Part shown: piece after piece, positions 1-8,494 of the stretch
How positions within the stretch are numbered: the first letter of the stretch is position 1
How the letters are laid out: the number at the start of each line of letters is the position of its first letter
From: Planctomycetia bacterium
GTDB taxonomy: Bacteria; Planctomycetota; Planctomycetia; Pirellulales; Thermoguttaceae
Direction: 5' to 3'
Assembly: GCA_030537455.1 (NCBI GenBank)
Contig: JAUNMR010000005.1
Span: 91,183 to 155,182 of the forward strand
Length of the DNA: 64,000 nt
Position numbers and translations under genes: made by a program
The notes under the pieces: generated by a model
The model's input: the letters and a program-made list of their open reading frames with translations, nothing else
What the model was told of the DNA's origin: nothing
Database searches by the model: none

Positions 1-1305
1 CGTCCAGTCGAGTACGTTGTAACGATATCGCAGCTGTTGCGCGAGTTGGTAGCTCTTGTGTAGTCTCTGTCTATCTATTCCGATCTCTTCCGGGGTCGAA
101 GGCGCGGTGGAGTCGTGAATGACCTGCTGGATCTCTTTCGCTGGCATGAGTTGCTTTTGCAGGCGCGGTTTAAGGTCGTGCCATGAGTCGCGGAAGAGCT
201 TTAATCGACGTTCCAGCTCGCTCGGTTCCACGAACTTTTTGAGGCATTCGCGTTTGACCGTGTCGTAAAGCCCGGAAGTACCGAAGTTTTCTTCCAGTTC
301 ACGCTCGATTGTGTCCCAAGTTCGGAAGTTTTGTGGAATCGCCGCGATGGCGTCGTCAAAGGTCTTTTCCGTCCAGTAGGCAAGAATCCGTTCATAAAGC
401 GCCGAGGTCGCGATCGTGCCCACGCCGACTTTGAATCCGTGCGACGGCGCCTCGCCCTGATACGTGTGATGCTGATTGTCCCAAAGATGGCTGAACTGAT
501 GTTCCGCCCCGGAGGCCGTGCGCGAAGTCTTGGCCTTCTGCATTGCCAGACCGCTCATAATCAGACCCTCAATAAGGAAGGTCAGCGCTTTGCGATCGCC
601 CGCGGCTATCCCCTTGGGATCGGCGACCCAGTCGCGCAGAGAATCTTGCACGAGTCCCCAAGCGACCTGGTCGATCGGCTCGGTTCCCAGTAGGTCGGCG
701 ATAATCCAGTCGGCTCCGGCTGGAATTTTGGCGATGAGGTCGGCGAAACCAGCGGCGTTCATCTTCAGCGGGGCTTTACAGACCACGTCCATATCAATGA
801 GAATCCCTTTCGGCGCCGGACAGGAGAAGGTCTGTTTGCATTCGTTGTATTCGATCGACGCGCCGAAGGAGGCGTAACCGTCCATAGACGCGGCAGTTCC
901 GACCACCATATAGGAGCGTTCCACCAGTGAGGAGGAGTATTTGCATAGGTCGTTGATCGTACCGGAACCGACCGCTACGGCAATTGCGTCGGTCTGAGCC
1001 AGGCGTGGCTTCAGCATATCGACCAGTCTCATTTCCGCGTGCATTTTCGGCTCGGAATAGATATAAGGTTCTTCCACTTCCACGCCGCTAGCGCGCAACG
1101 ACGCCAACGCCTGCTCGCCGGCGAGCGCATAGGTCGTTTCGTCCGCGACAATGACCGCTTTGCTCTGGGGAAAGAGCTGTGTGAAGAAAGAACCGACTTG
1201 CGCGAGCGTCTGTTCGCCAACGACTACCGCCTGGGTATCGTCGCAAAGTTGCAACGCTTTCTCAACTCGTTCTGCTGTTTCGCGATAGAAATCCTGGCTT
1301 GACAC
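1..1305 (-). CDS. sn-glycerol-1-phosphate dehydrogenase (AraM/EgsA-like), C-terminus beyond window edge
   Basis: Reads open from a GTG at 1305 to the left edge (435 codons, no stop), so the 3' end is missing. An AGAGGA ribosome site lies about 8 bases before the GTG. The protein has the iron-containing-alcohol-dehydrogenase/G1P-dehydrogenase fold. The nucleotide-binding GSGTIND stretch is followed by the KYSS and GTAASMDGYAS blocks. Metal-ligand candidates are Asp in AGFADLIAK, His in SGAEHQFSHLWD and His in PSHGFKVGVG. The family reduces dihydroxyacetone phosphate to sn-glycerol-1-phosphate, the archaeal glycerol stereoisomer; bacterial AraM-type members also sit in arabinose regions. The C-terminal part after about residue 330 is divergent. 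It is transcribed in the same direction as the lipoprotein gene upstream, with a hairpin between them. The family call is confident; the substrate is inferred. Confidence 0.82.
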   Translation of the reverse strand, partial: MSSQDFYRETAERVEKALQLCDDTQAVVVGEQTLAQVGSFFTQLFPQSKAVIVADETTYALAGEQALASLRASGVEVEEPYIYSEPKMHAEMRLVDMLKPRLAQTDAIAVAVGSGTINDLCKYSSSLVERSYMVVGTAASMDGYASFGASIEYNECKQTFSCPAPKGILIDMDVVCKAPLKMNAAGFADLIAKIPAGADWIIADLLGTEPIDQVAWGLVQDSLRDWVADPKGIAAGDRKALTFLIEGLIMSGLAMQKAKTSRTASGAEHQFSHLWDNQHHTYQGEAPSHGFKVGVGTIATSALYERILAYWTEKTFDDAIAAIPQNFRTWDTIERELEENFGTSGLYDTVKRECLKKFVEPSELERRLKLFRDSWHDLKPRLQKQLMPAKEIQQVIHDSTAPSTPEEIGIDRQRLHKSYQLAQQLRYRYNVLDWT

Positions 1306-1365
1306 GATCTTATATCCTCTCTACTTAGATGGTTTTATGGGCGTATTCCCACGCGTGACAATAGT

Positions 1366-1402
1366 AAAGCGGACGCGTCGCATGCGGCGTGTCCGCTTTT
1401 TC
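1366..1402 (-). terminator. Rho-independent terminator hairpin
   Basis: AAGCGGAC and GTCCGCTT arms enclose a short GC-rich loop, with an A-run on one side and a T-run on the other, so it could act in both directions. It lies just downstream of the lipoprotein gene (minus strand) and before the G1P dehydrogenase. Confidence 0.7.
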
Positions 1403-1452
1403 GGTATTATATCGCGTCGTTTGGGTAGAAACAAGCGAGCGATAGCTAGTTT

Positions 1453-4452
1453 TTATTTGGTCGGCGGCGGCGCGCCCAATCCTTTTGTGACAACATGACG
1501 GTACTGCTCCGGGGTGAGTTCAAAGACCTGGGCTCCTGACGCCTTTGCCGCACGTAATCTTTCCTGCGGGGTCGAGCGACTTCTGGAGGAAGTCGCATTT
1601 GTCGTGGCGGGCGCTACGCCAGGCGCTTGCGCGGTGGGCGCGAGAGTATTATTCACGGGAATCTGTAGGACCGATTCGTCGCTATGTCGCTGCTGCGTTT
1701 GTGCTTGTGGCTCCGACGTAGGGACGTTTTGCGCTACGAGAACCGCCTCGCCCGACGCGGTTCGATTGACCGACGCCTGATCCGTTGGCGCGCCAGTTGG
1801 CGCTAGGTCGAGGGAAGAGGTTGGAATCTGATAATCGTCGAACATTCCGTTGACCTGGGGGATCTGGTATCCGTCGAAGGCTCCGCCCGGCGCGTGCGCT
1901 TGGGGCGTACCGGAGGTGGCAAATGCGAAATCCTCGTCGTCTTCGTCCTCGTCGAATTCAATTGTGGTCGGCTGGTTATAGTAGCTCTGGAGTTGCTCGA
2001 GGCGATCCATTGCGTCAAGCATATCCCACAGTTGCGGCGCTGGTATCGTAATTGCGGCGTATTTTGTGTCGGTCGGCGCTAGGATCGGTTCCTGCGCGGG
2101 CGCTAACGGCGCGGGTCGTGTTTGCGCCGGTAGCGGCATAACGCGCGCGTGTTCCGGCGCTACGGTTTGCGCCAGCTCATGGGTCGGCGCGGGGTTATCG
2201 CTCGATGGCGCAGGCGTTTGCGTTGTGCTGGGCGCTTTGACGACGTCGAGCGGTTCTTCGCGCGGCACAGCGTTACGAATCGACCCGGGACGGAAGGTTC
2301 CAATGCCCTCGACGCGACACATTAGCCCGTTGGCGGAGGCGATAAATAGCCCAGGATTGGCCAAGCCAATGTGTGCGGTCATGGCAATGCGCGAACGAGT
2401 GCGTTTATCGGAAACGTTCGCGAGCGCGATTTCACTGACCGAACCAGACTTGGAGTCTTCCGAACCGCTCGCTTGTGTGAGCGGAGTCGGCGCGTTTTGC
2501 GCAAGTTCGCGCTCCGCCTCGCCAGTGGCTTCGCTGAGCGTCTGCAGAAGCGACGTCTGCCAGGGCGTTTCATAGGTCGGTTGTTCGTTACGACGCGCTA
2601 CGCGAACGCGATAGGCAACTTCACATAACGGCAGGTATCCGGTGGACGCCGCCATGAGTTGCGCGTCTTCGTCCGGTTCGACGTCGTTGAACTCTTGCTC
2701 GAGTTGTTTTTTCTCGAGCGCTTCTTGCTTTTCAATTTCTTTAAGTTGAGCGGTTAGAACGGCTTGGTCGATTTCGTCGTTGAGTTCGCGCGTGTAATCT
2801 TGCGGAATGATATATTCCAGTGTGCTCATCGTGACTTCAAACTGCGAGGCGCTGACGTTCTTCATAGAGACCGGCTCAGGGGTCGGCTGTGCGTTCGGCT
2901 GGACGTGTGGCGCGACGTCGTTCTGTTCGGGCGCAACGCTTGGCGTTTGTGCGCTAGCGCTTGGCACGTGTGGCGCGACGGTGAGGTAACCGTTTGACGG
3001 CACGGCGCTTGGGGCGACGTGGGTATAGCCTTGAGGAGCCGCGGGAGCGTTCTGTTGTGCGGTCGAGAGATTCGCGCCGTCGCTCTCGGCGACGCCGGAA
3101 GTGGCAAAGGCGGAATCGTCCCAAATGTCGTTATCGTCGTTTAGAGCGGCGTAGGGGTCGTTGGTAATGCTAATGGCGCCGTCGAAGGGGTTGACGTTCA
3201 TTTGCGTCGTGGCGTTGAGATTCGTCGTGGCGTCGGCAGTGGCGTTATTCTCCATTCCGACAGGCGCTTGTTCGGTCATTACGGGCGCGTTGGCGGTTAC
3301 AGCGGGACCGATTTGAGTGAATTGTGGCGCCGACGCGACTTCGACGCTTGGCGCGTTGTTTTCAGCTCTAACATTCTGCTCGGGCGCAACTTGCGGTTGT
3401 ACGGGCATTTGGGCGCTGGTTTGCTCGTTTTGCGGATTGGGCATAACGGGCGCGATTTGCATATACCCGTTCGCTGGGGCTGGGTTGGGAACCTGTGCGG
3501 TCGTCGCCTCTGTTTTGGGCGTGACCTCGACCGCAGGCGTAGCCTCGCTCGCGGGCGCCACGCTAGTAGTATTCGTCACAGTTCCCGTGGGCGCTTGCGC
3601 AACGAGCGTGGGTTGAGTTTGCACGTCGGGGGCGTACGTGGCGCCAGCGCGTGCGAGCGCTTTGGCTTTGTGAGGAAGTTCCGGCGCCTGCTGACCGAGT
3701 TGCGACGCGAGCGCAAGCATTTCGCTTTCTTTTTGGGCGGCGAGCTGTAACTCCCCTTTGGAGTAGTATTTATCGGTGATGATCGAATACGCCTGGAGCT
3801 GACCGACTTCGAAGGACAGGGGCGCGAACGCTTGGTCGCGACCGGAACCTTCCAGTAGGGTCAGACCGTAGTAATATTGCGCTTTGGGGTAATTCGGATT
3901 GCGCGCGACTAATTTGGCCAGTTGCGCGTCGGCGGTGGCATAGTCGCCTGCTTCGTAACTAGCTTTGCCATATTCGAAGAGGAATTCGTCGTTCATTGGC
4001 GCGAACTTGACCGCCTGAGCATATTCCGCCTGTGCATTGGCGAAGAACATGCGTTTGCTCTCGACGAAACCGATACGATAGTGCATGACCGCGAGGATTT
4101 CAGGCGCGGTGGTTGCCGCGGCGCTCGTCGCTAGGTATTTTTTATACAGGCGCGAGGCGTCGTGGTAACGTTTTTGCTCGAAATAGGCGTCCGCCTGCAT
4201 CTGCAAGCGTTCCGGCGATTCCTCCATACGCGCGCCGCGACCGTATTGATTCGCAAGGGCGCGGATTTTACTCGTCTCTTGTTCCTGGCGACGCGCTTCT
4301 GGGTTGGGAAGATTGGAGACGTCGGTGCAGTACTCTTGTCCTGGCGCTTTGTAGTCGGCCGATGGGGAGCGAAACGCAGAGCAACCGTAGGACGCAGACG
4401 AAACAAGCGCGAGCGCCGCTAAAAGGCTTATCGATGGCAAGTTCTTTTTCAT
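1453..4452 (-). CDS. TPR-containing outer-surface lipoprotein with Pro/Ala/Gln-rich repeats
   Basis: A 999-residue protein when started at the ATG at 4452, which has GGAG about 8 bases upstream. A start 11 codons earlier would disrupt the signal peptide. Residues 1-24 form a lipoprotein signal (MKKN, Leu/Ala core, lipobox SYGC, Cys24). Residues ~60-210 look like tetratricopeptide helices (YFEQKRYHDASRLYKKYL and GKASYEAGDYATADAQLAKL). The remainder is low complexity, rich in Ala, Pro, Gln, Thr and Val. It carries a recurring GYxxxAP motif (NGYMQIAPV, QGYTHVAPS, NGYLTVAPH), paired FATSG motifs next to acidic stretches, and paired YQIP motifs. It is probably anchored in the outer membrane or another periplasm-facing membrane. 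No enzyme domain is recognised and the function is unknown. A promoter-like sequence lies at 4626-4653. Confidence 0.75.
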   Translation of the reverse strand: MKKNLPSISLLAALALVSSASYGCSAFRSPSADYKAPGQEYCTDVSNLPNPEARRQEQETSKIRALANQYGRGARMEESPERLQMQADAYFEQKRYHDASRLYKKYLATSAAATTAPEILAVMHYRIGFVESKRMFFANAQAEYAQAVKFAPMNDEFLFEYGKASYEAGDYATADAQLAKLVARNPNYPKAQYYYGLTLLEGSGRDQAFAPLSFEVGQLQAYSIITDKYYSKGELQLAAQKESEMLALASQLGQQAPELPHKAKALARAGATYAPDVQTQPTLVAQAPTGTVTNTTSVAPASEATPAVEVTPKTEATTAQVPNPAPANGYMQIAPVMPNPQNEQTSAQMPVQPQVAPEQNVRAENNAPSVEVASAPQFTQIGPAVTANAPVMTEQAPVGMENNATADATTNLNATTQMNVNPFDGAISITNDPYAALNDDNDIWDDSAFATSGVAESDGANLSTAQQNAPAAPQGYTHVAPSAVPSNGYLTVAPHVPSASAQTPSVAPEQNDVAPHVQPNAQPTPEPVSMKNVSASQFEVTMSTLEYIIPQDYTRELNDEIDQAVLTAQLKEIEKQEALEKKQLEQEFNDVEPDEDAQLMAASTGYLPLCEVAYRVRVARRNEQPTYETPWQTSLLQTLSEATGEAERELAQNAPTPLTQASGSEDSKSGSVSEIALANVSDKRTRSRIAMTAHIGLANPGLFIASANGLMCRVEGIGTFRPGSIRNAVPREEPLDVVKAPSTTQTPAPSSDNPAPTHELAQTVAPEHARVMPLPAQTRPAPLAPAQEPILAPTDTKYAAITIPAPQLWDMLDAMDRLEQLQSYYNQPTTIEFDEDEDDEDFAFATSGTPQAHAPGGAFDGYQIPQVNGMFDDYQIPTSSLDLAPTGAPTDQASVNRTASGEAVLVAQNVPTSEPQAQTQQRHSDESVLQIPVNNTLAPTAQAPGVAPATTNATSSRSRSTPQERLRAAKASGAQVFELTPEQYRHVVTKGLGAPPPTK

Positions 4453-4625
4453 AAAAGCCGCTCCATGTGACTTCGCAAGAGTCAAGTCGTGTCAAGACGC
4501 ATGTCCATGCTACTCGACGCGTCTTCCAACGTCTCCACAAGCGTCTAACCAACCAAGAGTCGCTCCATAGAGACTCCCGGCGCCTGTGAGCCGTATTGGT
4601 TCTATCGACCAAGACGCTAGATGTG

Positions 4626-4653
4626 ATTATAGAGTTTTTAACGATTTGTTAAA
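4626..4653 (-). promoter_or_regulatory. Putative promoter of the lipoprotein gene
   Basis: On the minus strand a perfect TATAAT lies 15-16 bases after TTTAAC/TTAACA. It stands about 175 bases upstream of the chosen ATG at 4452. Confidence 0.45.
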
Positions 4654-4738
4654 ATTTACTGGTTTTGACAGATAGGCTTAGCGTTCTTTGGTTCCAAAAC
4701 TATTCCCAGAAAAATTAAAAAAAGATGATAATTAGCGA

Positions 4739-4765
4739 TTGACATTTGGAATTGCTTGTTATAAA
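4739..4765 (+). promoter_or_regulatory. Putative sigma-70 promoter of a non-coding transcript
   Basis: TTGACA (4739-4744) is followed after 15 bases by TATAAA (4760-4765). No coding sequence lies downstream on the plus strand before a strong terminator at 5006-5047, which suggests a short RNA of roughly 275 bases. Confidence 0.5.
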
Positions 4766-4771
4766 CTTTAG

Positions 4772-5047
4772 TACAAGACTCTTGGGGAAGCCAGTAGAGC
4801 TTACTTCAAAGAACAGTTTCGGAGCTTACTTTAAGTTCTACATTACTCCCTATTATGACAGAGTTGATCTTTTCCAAAAGACCGCTATTAGAACTTAGTG
4901 CATAATAAGCACGACAATAGACCTTTTAGAAAAGCTAGTGGAGCTTACTTCTGTATTTGGATCCTTAATCTGACTTTAGTTCCACGCTACTTTCGCTTAG
5001 ACGTTGCGTCGAGACTATTCCCAAAAGATAGTTCTCGACGCTTTTTT
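4772..5047 (+). ncRNA. Candidate small non-coding RNA with repeated hairpin elements
   Basis: Bounded by a promoter-like sequence (4739-4765) and a strong plus-strand terminator (5006-5047), with no open frame in between. It contains two near-identical 20-base elements of consensus AAGCYAGTRGAGCTTACTTC (4788-4807 and 4932-4951). In each, AAGC can pair with GCTT around a 7-base loop. A shorter copy, GGAGCTTACTTT, lies at 4821-4832. Two small A/T hairpins (TCTTTT-CC-AAAAGA and CTTTT-AG-AAAAG) lie between the copies. It does not show the conserved sequences of tmRNA, RNase P RNA or SRP RNA. Expression and boundaries are inferred. Confidence 0.45.
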
Positions 5048-5246
5048 TGTGACGTCCTCGGCGTCTGAGTCTTTGCGCGATTGGCGAGCTCCGACGTTCT
5101 CATAGGTTTCGACCAAGTTGCGGCGCCTTTCGGAAATCACGTCTTTATTCTTAAAAAAGACTGATATCGCTATTTTCTTTTTGATTCAAAGCGCTCATAT
5201 GTGACTCCCCCCTTAGCAATCGAAAATCTAGTGGCGCTTACTTCTG
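4788..5246 (+). repeat. Four dispersed copies of a GGAGCTTACTTC element
   Basis: Copies are at 4788-4807, 4821-4832, 4932-4951 and 5228-5246. The last two share CTAGTGG(A/C)GCTTACTTCTGT, 19 of 20 bases. All have the same orientation, and the third and fourth copies each precede a terminator hairpin. They could be RNA-level binding or structure elements, or DNA operator sites. Confidence 0.6.
5006..5047 (+). terminator. Strong Rho-independent terminator
   Basis: GCGTCGAGA-CTAT pairs with ATAGTTCTCGACGC (one bulge) around a short loop and is followed directly by seven T. It ends the candidate small RNA on the plus strand. Confidence 0.8.
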
Positions 5247-5279
5247 TGGGGGTGGCATTTTTATTGTTCCACATTTTTT
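5244..5279 (+). terminator. Second plus-strand terminator-like hairpin
   Basis: TGTGG pairs with CCACA and is followed by a T6 run. It directly follows the fourth copy of the CTAGTGGCGCTTACTTC element, as if a second short transcript ended here. Confidence 0.45.
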
Positions 5280-5320
5280 CGTCGCTTCGCTAGGAAGCGT
5301 TTAGCGTTGACGCCCCTAGC

Positions 5321-5360
5321 AAAAAGACGACGCGAAGAAAGTTCAACGCGTCGTCTTTTT
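5321..5360 (-). terminator. Terminator downstream of thpR
   Basis: AAAAAGACGACGCG and CGCGTCGTCTTTTT form a perfect 14-bp stem, flanked by A and T runs. It lies 33 bases past the thpR stop on the minus strand. Confidence 0.85.
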
Positions 5361-5392
5361 AGTTTCTGGCAGCGCCATTTCGATCTGGTCGG

Positions 5393-6181
5393 TCATCGCG
5401 ACTTGCGATTTTTGCTACGACCCGGCATATCGCCAAGGATTTCGCGTAGTTCCTCGTCGATATCGAGGTCGAGCGCTTGGACGTCAAAGGCGTGTCGCAT
5501 GGGTTTGGGCGTAGCGACGTCGGCGCTTTGGGGTTGGGGGTCGTTCTGCGTTTCTTCGTCGCACTCTTGCGGGACAAGATCGGCGCCGAGCGGGGCGAGG
5601 TCGAAGGTTGCGAGCGCCTCGTATTTTGGATCGCCGCGCATGAGTTCGCTGGAGTAGAGCACGACCGAGTCGATCGGCGAGACGCCAAAATCGACGTCTT
5701 CGACCTGTTGCAGTAGTTCCGCGAGCGTTTGAGTCGCGTCGCGCCCTTCGCCTCGTTCGTTTCGACGCGCACGACCGATAGTTAGGTGAGGACTGAAGGC
5801 GCGGTTTTCACGTGGAAAGCCCAACGTGCTGAGTTCTTCGTCGATGCGTTGCGCCAATAGTTCCAGTTCTTCCGTTCCCTCGGTGATTCCAACCCACAGG
5901 GTCTTGGGATTATTGGCGTCGGGAAAGGCGCCGAAGCCTTCCAGCGCCACGTCGAACTGCTCCACGCTCTTACAGGCGCGTTCCACCGCCTGCATGACGC
6001 GGTGCAATTGCGTTACCGGCACGTTGGAACCGAGGAACTTCAGCGTTACGTGAAAGTTCTCTTGTTCCACCCACTTAATACTGGGGAAGGCGCGCTTAAT
6101 GGGTCGGAGCGTCTTGGCGATTTTCGCCAGTGACCCTTGCGCAATCTCAACGGCAATGAAGGCGCGAATCGTGGGGTTCAT
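5393..6181 (-). CDS. thpR: RNA 2',3'-cyclic phosphodiesterase (LigT/ThpR family)
   Basis: 262 residues of the 2H phosphoesterase superfamily. The two signature motifs are visible: HVTLKFLG (about residue 44) and HLTIGRAR (about residue 131). They supply the paired catalytic histidines that open 2',3'-cyclic phosphates. The start MNPTIRAFIAVEI is typical of the family. Usual members are 180-190 residues; the extra ~70 residues at the C-terminus are acidic, end in a basic RSKNRKSR tail and carry no recognised domain. It is transcribed after proB with a 33-base gap, so the two are probably co-transcribed. Confidence 0.88.
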   Translation of the reverse strand: MNPTIRAFIAVEIAQGSLAKIAKTLRPIKRAFPSIKWVEQENFHVTLKFLGSNVPVTQLHRVMQAVERACKSVEQFDVALEGFGAFPDANNPKTLWVGITEGTEELELLAQRIDEELSTLGFPRENRAFSPHLTIGRARRNERGEGRDATQTLAELLQQVEDVDFGVSPIDSVVLYSSELMRGDPKYEALATFDLAPLGADLVPQECDEETQNDPQPQSADVATPKPMRHAFDVQALDLDIDEELREILGDMPGRSKNRKSR

Positions 6182-6214
6182 AAGACCAACCTCTTTCTAT
6201 AACGCAATTTAGCG

Positions 6215-7366
6215 TTACGCTTCCGCGGGACATAGCTCGAGATTATCACGATGGACAATCGCTTTGTGTACGACCGCGTCGGTTTGTAGCGCTTGAGCAA
6301 GTTCGTCGCTACGTTTGCGACAGATCTTCTGCGCGTCGTGGAAATTGTAATTCACGAGCCCGCGCGCTAGTTCCTTTCCGGCTTGGTCGACCATTGAGAC
6401 GACGTCGCCCTGACGAAATTCACCGTCGACTCGAATCACGCCGATAGGCAGTAGGCTCTTGCCCTGATTAAGGAGCGCGTCGATGGCGCCTGCGTCCAGA
6501 ACGAGCTTCCCTTTGGGCGCAGACGCGGAACGGAACCAGCGTTCTCGCGCGGAGAGCTTTTGGTTCGGGTAGAAGATTGTGCCGCAATCTTCTGCGGCAA
6601 AGATTTTTGAGAGAATCTTGGGGTCGTTGCCATTGGCGATAATCATAGCGCCTCCGGCGTTCACGACGGTACGTGCGGCGCGCAGTTTCGTTTCCATTCC
6701 TCCTTTGCTACGACTGGACTTCTTTTTGGCGACCAGGTCGAGGAGCTTCGGCGACCATTTGTCGACGACGGAGATCACCTTCGCTTCCGGCGTGCTTGGG
6801 TCGGCGTCGTATAGACCGTCGACGTCGGTGAGCAGAATCAGTAGCGGCTCGGGGAAGAGATTGGCGACCAGGGAGGCGAGACGATCGTTTTCTCCAAAGG
6901 TCAGGGAAATTTCCGCGGAACTGACCGCGTCGTTCTCGTTGATAATCGGCAACGTGCCAAAGTTAAAGAGCGCGTGCATGGTATTGCACATGTTAAGATA
7001 ACGATGGCGAATACTCAGATCGCCGGCTGTCAGTAGGATTTGCGCGGCGGGAACGCCCTTGGCGGCGAGTTCTTCCTCGTAAAACTGTATCAGCGCGCCC
7101 TGACCGATCGCGGCGACCGCCTGCAAGGTCGTGAGCGATTTAGGACGTTGCGTTAGTCCCAAGCGCCCCATGCCGGCTCCGACCGCGCCGGAACTGACTA
7201 AAACTACGTTGATCCCACGAGCGCGAATCGCTACGATTTCCTCCACTAGAGAGTGAATTCGCTCAAAGTTCAATAGACCGTCTTTGTGTGTGAGAATGTT
7301 CGTTCCCACCTTAATGACGACGTACTTAACCGTTTGAACAATTTCCTGTCTGCTTAAACTGATCAT
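6215..7366 (-). CDS. proB: Glutamate 5-kinase with C-terminal PUA domain
   Basis: 383 residues. The amino-acid-kinase domain (~1-265) shows VIKVGTNIL near the start, SSGAVGAG, the INENDAVS substrate loop and LLTDVDGLYDADP. The PUA domain follows (~280-375). It phosphorylates L-glutamate with ATP, the first step of proline synthesis. proA is not in this window. The length matches bacterial two-domain ProB. A promoter with TTGACA-17-CATAAT lies upstream, and thpR follows as the likely second gene of the unit. Confidence 0.95.
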   Translation of the reverse strand: MISLSRQEIVQTVKYVVIKVGTNILTHKDGLLNFERIHSLVEEIVAIRARGINVVLVSSGAVGAGMGRLGLTQRPKSLTTLQAVAAIGQGALIQFYEEELAAKGVPAAQILLTAGDLSIRHRYLNMCNTMHALFNFGTLPIINENDAVSSAEISLTFGENDRLASLVANLFPEPLLILLTDVDGLYDADPSTPEAKVISVVDKWSPKLLDLVAKKKSSRSKGGMETKLRAARTVVNAGGAMIIANGNDPKILSKIFAAEDCGTIFYPNQKLSARERWFRSASAPKGKLVLDAGAIDALLNQGKSLLPIGVIRVDGEFRQGDVVSMVDQAGKELARGLVNYNFHDAQKICRKRSDELAQALQTDAVVHKAIVHRDNLELCPAEA

Positions 7367-7475
7367 TTTCTTTTTCGTGTTCTTTCATTGGAAAGAACCG
7401 CGCCAAATTAAACCGTTGCGCTCTTGCGTCGACCGTTCCGACGCGCTGCGCGCACGCTACTGTGTTAACCGCGCT

Positions 7476-7504
7476 ATTATGCCGGTATTTCCTTTACTTG
7501 TCAA
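7476..7504 (-). promoter_or_regulatory. Promoter of proB-thpR
   Basis: On the minus strand TTGACA is followed by a 17-base spacer and CATAAT. This is a near-consensus sigma-70 promoter about 110 bases before the proB ATG, diverging from the hisA promoters. Confidence 0.7.
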
Positions 7505-7552
7505 GTCGTAAGCGCATTTCCCTCGCGGATTCGCGCTTTTAACGCGTACGAC

Positions 7553-7632
7553 TTGTTTTTCCTTACTTGTGAGGTTAAAATAGACATTCCACGGCGCCTG
7601 TCTCTTTACGATACGCGCGATTCGTGTAAAAT
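7553..7632 (+). promoter_or_regulatory. Two tandem promoter candidates for hisA
   Basis: TTGTTT-17-TAAAAT (7553-7581) and TTTACG-16-TAAAAT (7605-7632). Both point toward hisA; the second would leave a leader of about 60 bases. Confidence 0.5.
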
Positions 7633-7699
7633 AGTTGGAAGCACGTCTTGGCGCGTAGCGAGTAGCGCGCGTCGTCCTAGGTTCGTTAAGGAGTCTGTT

Positions 7700-8419
7700 A
7701 TGTTAATTTGGCCGGCTATCGATATTCGAGGCGGTCAGTGCGTTCGTCTTTGTCAGGGCGATTACGCGCGTGAAACGGTCTATGGCGCTTCGCCGACGGC
7801 TATGGCGGAACACTGGCGCAGTCAGGGCGCTAAGCGATTGCATTTGGTCGACCTTGACGGCGCCAAAGACGGAACGACGGCAAACTTTGAGTCGGTGCGC
7901 GAACTTGTCAGCGCAATGACCCCTTATGGCGTGGAGTGCGAACTAGGCGGCGGCGTGCGCTCACAAGAAACGATTGAACGACTCCTCGAACTGGGACTGA
8001 CGCGACTGGTGGTCGGCACTCTGGCGCTTAAAGATCCGAAATGGTTCGCCGAAATGTGCGAAAAATTCCCATACAAGTTAGCGCTCGGTATCGACGCGCG
8101 AGGCGGTATGGTCGCCACCGACGGTTGGCTAGAAGTCAGTAGCGTACGCGCCGTCGATCTTGCGCGCCAGTACGACGGTCTGCCGATCGCCGCGCTTATC
8201 TACACCGACGTGGCTACCGACGGTATGATGAAGGGACCGAACGTGGAGGAAACAGTCGCTATGACGCGCGCCACGTCGATTCCACTGGTCGCCTCCGGCG
8301 GCGTGACGACCCTCGAGGACGTACGACGTCTCAGCGACGCCGGTTTACCCGCGTGTATTATCGGGCGCGCGCTCTACGAGAATACGATTTCATTGCCCGA
8401 GGCGTTGCGGTTTGAGTAA
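7700..8419 (+). CDS. hisA: Phosphoribosylformimino-5-aminoimidazole carboxamide ribotide isomerase
   Basis: 239 residues from the ATG at 7700, which is preceded by AAGGAG. An in-frame upstream extension of 49 codons has no homology and crosses the promoters, so it is rejected. A (beta/alpha)8 barrel with the HisA N-terminal PAIDIRGGQCVRL (first catalytic Asp), the ELGGGVR phosphate loop, the second Asp in IYTDVATDG and VASGGV. It catalyses the Amadori isomerisation of ProFAR in histidine synthesis. No other his gene is nearby; a ketoacyl synthase follows 75 bases later. Confidence 0.95.
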   Translation: MLIWPAIDIRGGQCVRLCQGDYARETVYGASPTAMAEHWRSQGAKRLHLVDLDGAKDGTTANFESVRELVSAMTPYGVECELGGGVRSQETIERLLELGLTRLVVGTLALKDPKWFAEMCEKFPYKLALGIDARGGMVATDGWLEVSSVRAVDLARQYDGLPIAALIYTDVATDGMMKGPNVEETVAMTRATSIPLVASGGVTTLEDVRRLSDAGLPACIIGRALYENTISLPEALRFE

Positions 8420-8494
8420 TTCTACCCGTCGTCCTATCGGTCGCGCCGACGTCGCGCGGCTTTTTACCTAACGCAACAGATAAGGATCGAACCC

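Larger units (their letters stand above)
4486..5320. other. Gene-free AT-rich region with promoters, repeats and terminators
   Basis: No convincing reading frame exists on either strand for over 800 bases. The stretch is visibly more AT-rich than its neighbours. It contains a minus-strand promoter for the lipoprotein gene, a plus-strand promoter, four copies of a GGAGCTTACTT-type element and two plus-strand terminators. It is annotated in parts below. Confidence 0.7.

Noticed and set aside
331..877. Plus-strand frames of about 120 codons opposite the G1P dehydrogenase
   Set aside because: They are antisense shadows of a clearly conserved minus-strand protein.
7553..7699. N-terminal extension of hisA
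   Set aside because: It has no homology to HisA, crosses two promoter candidates, and the internal ATG has an ideal AAGGAG.
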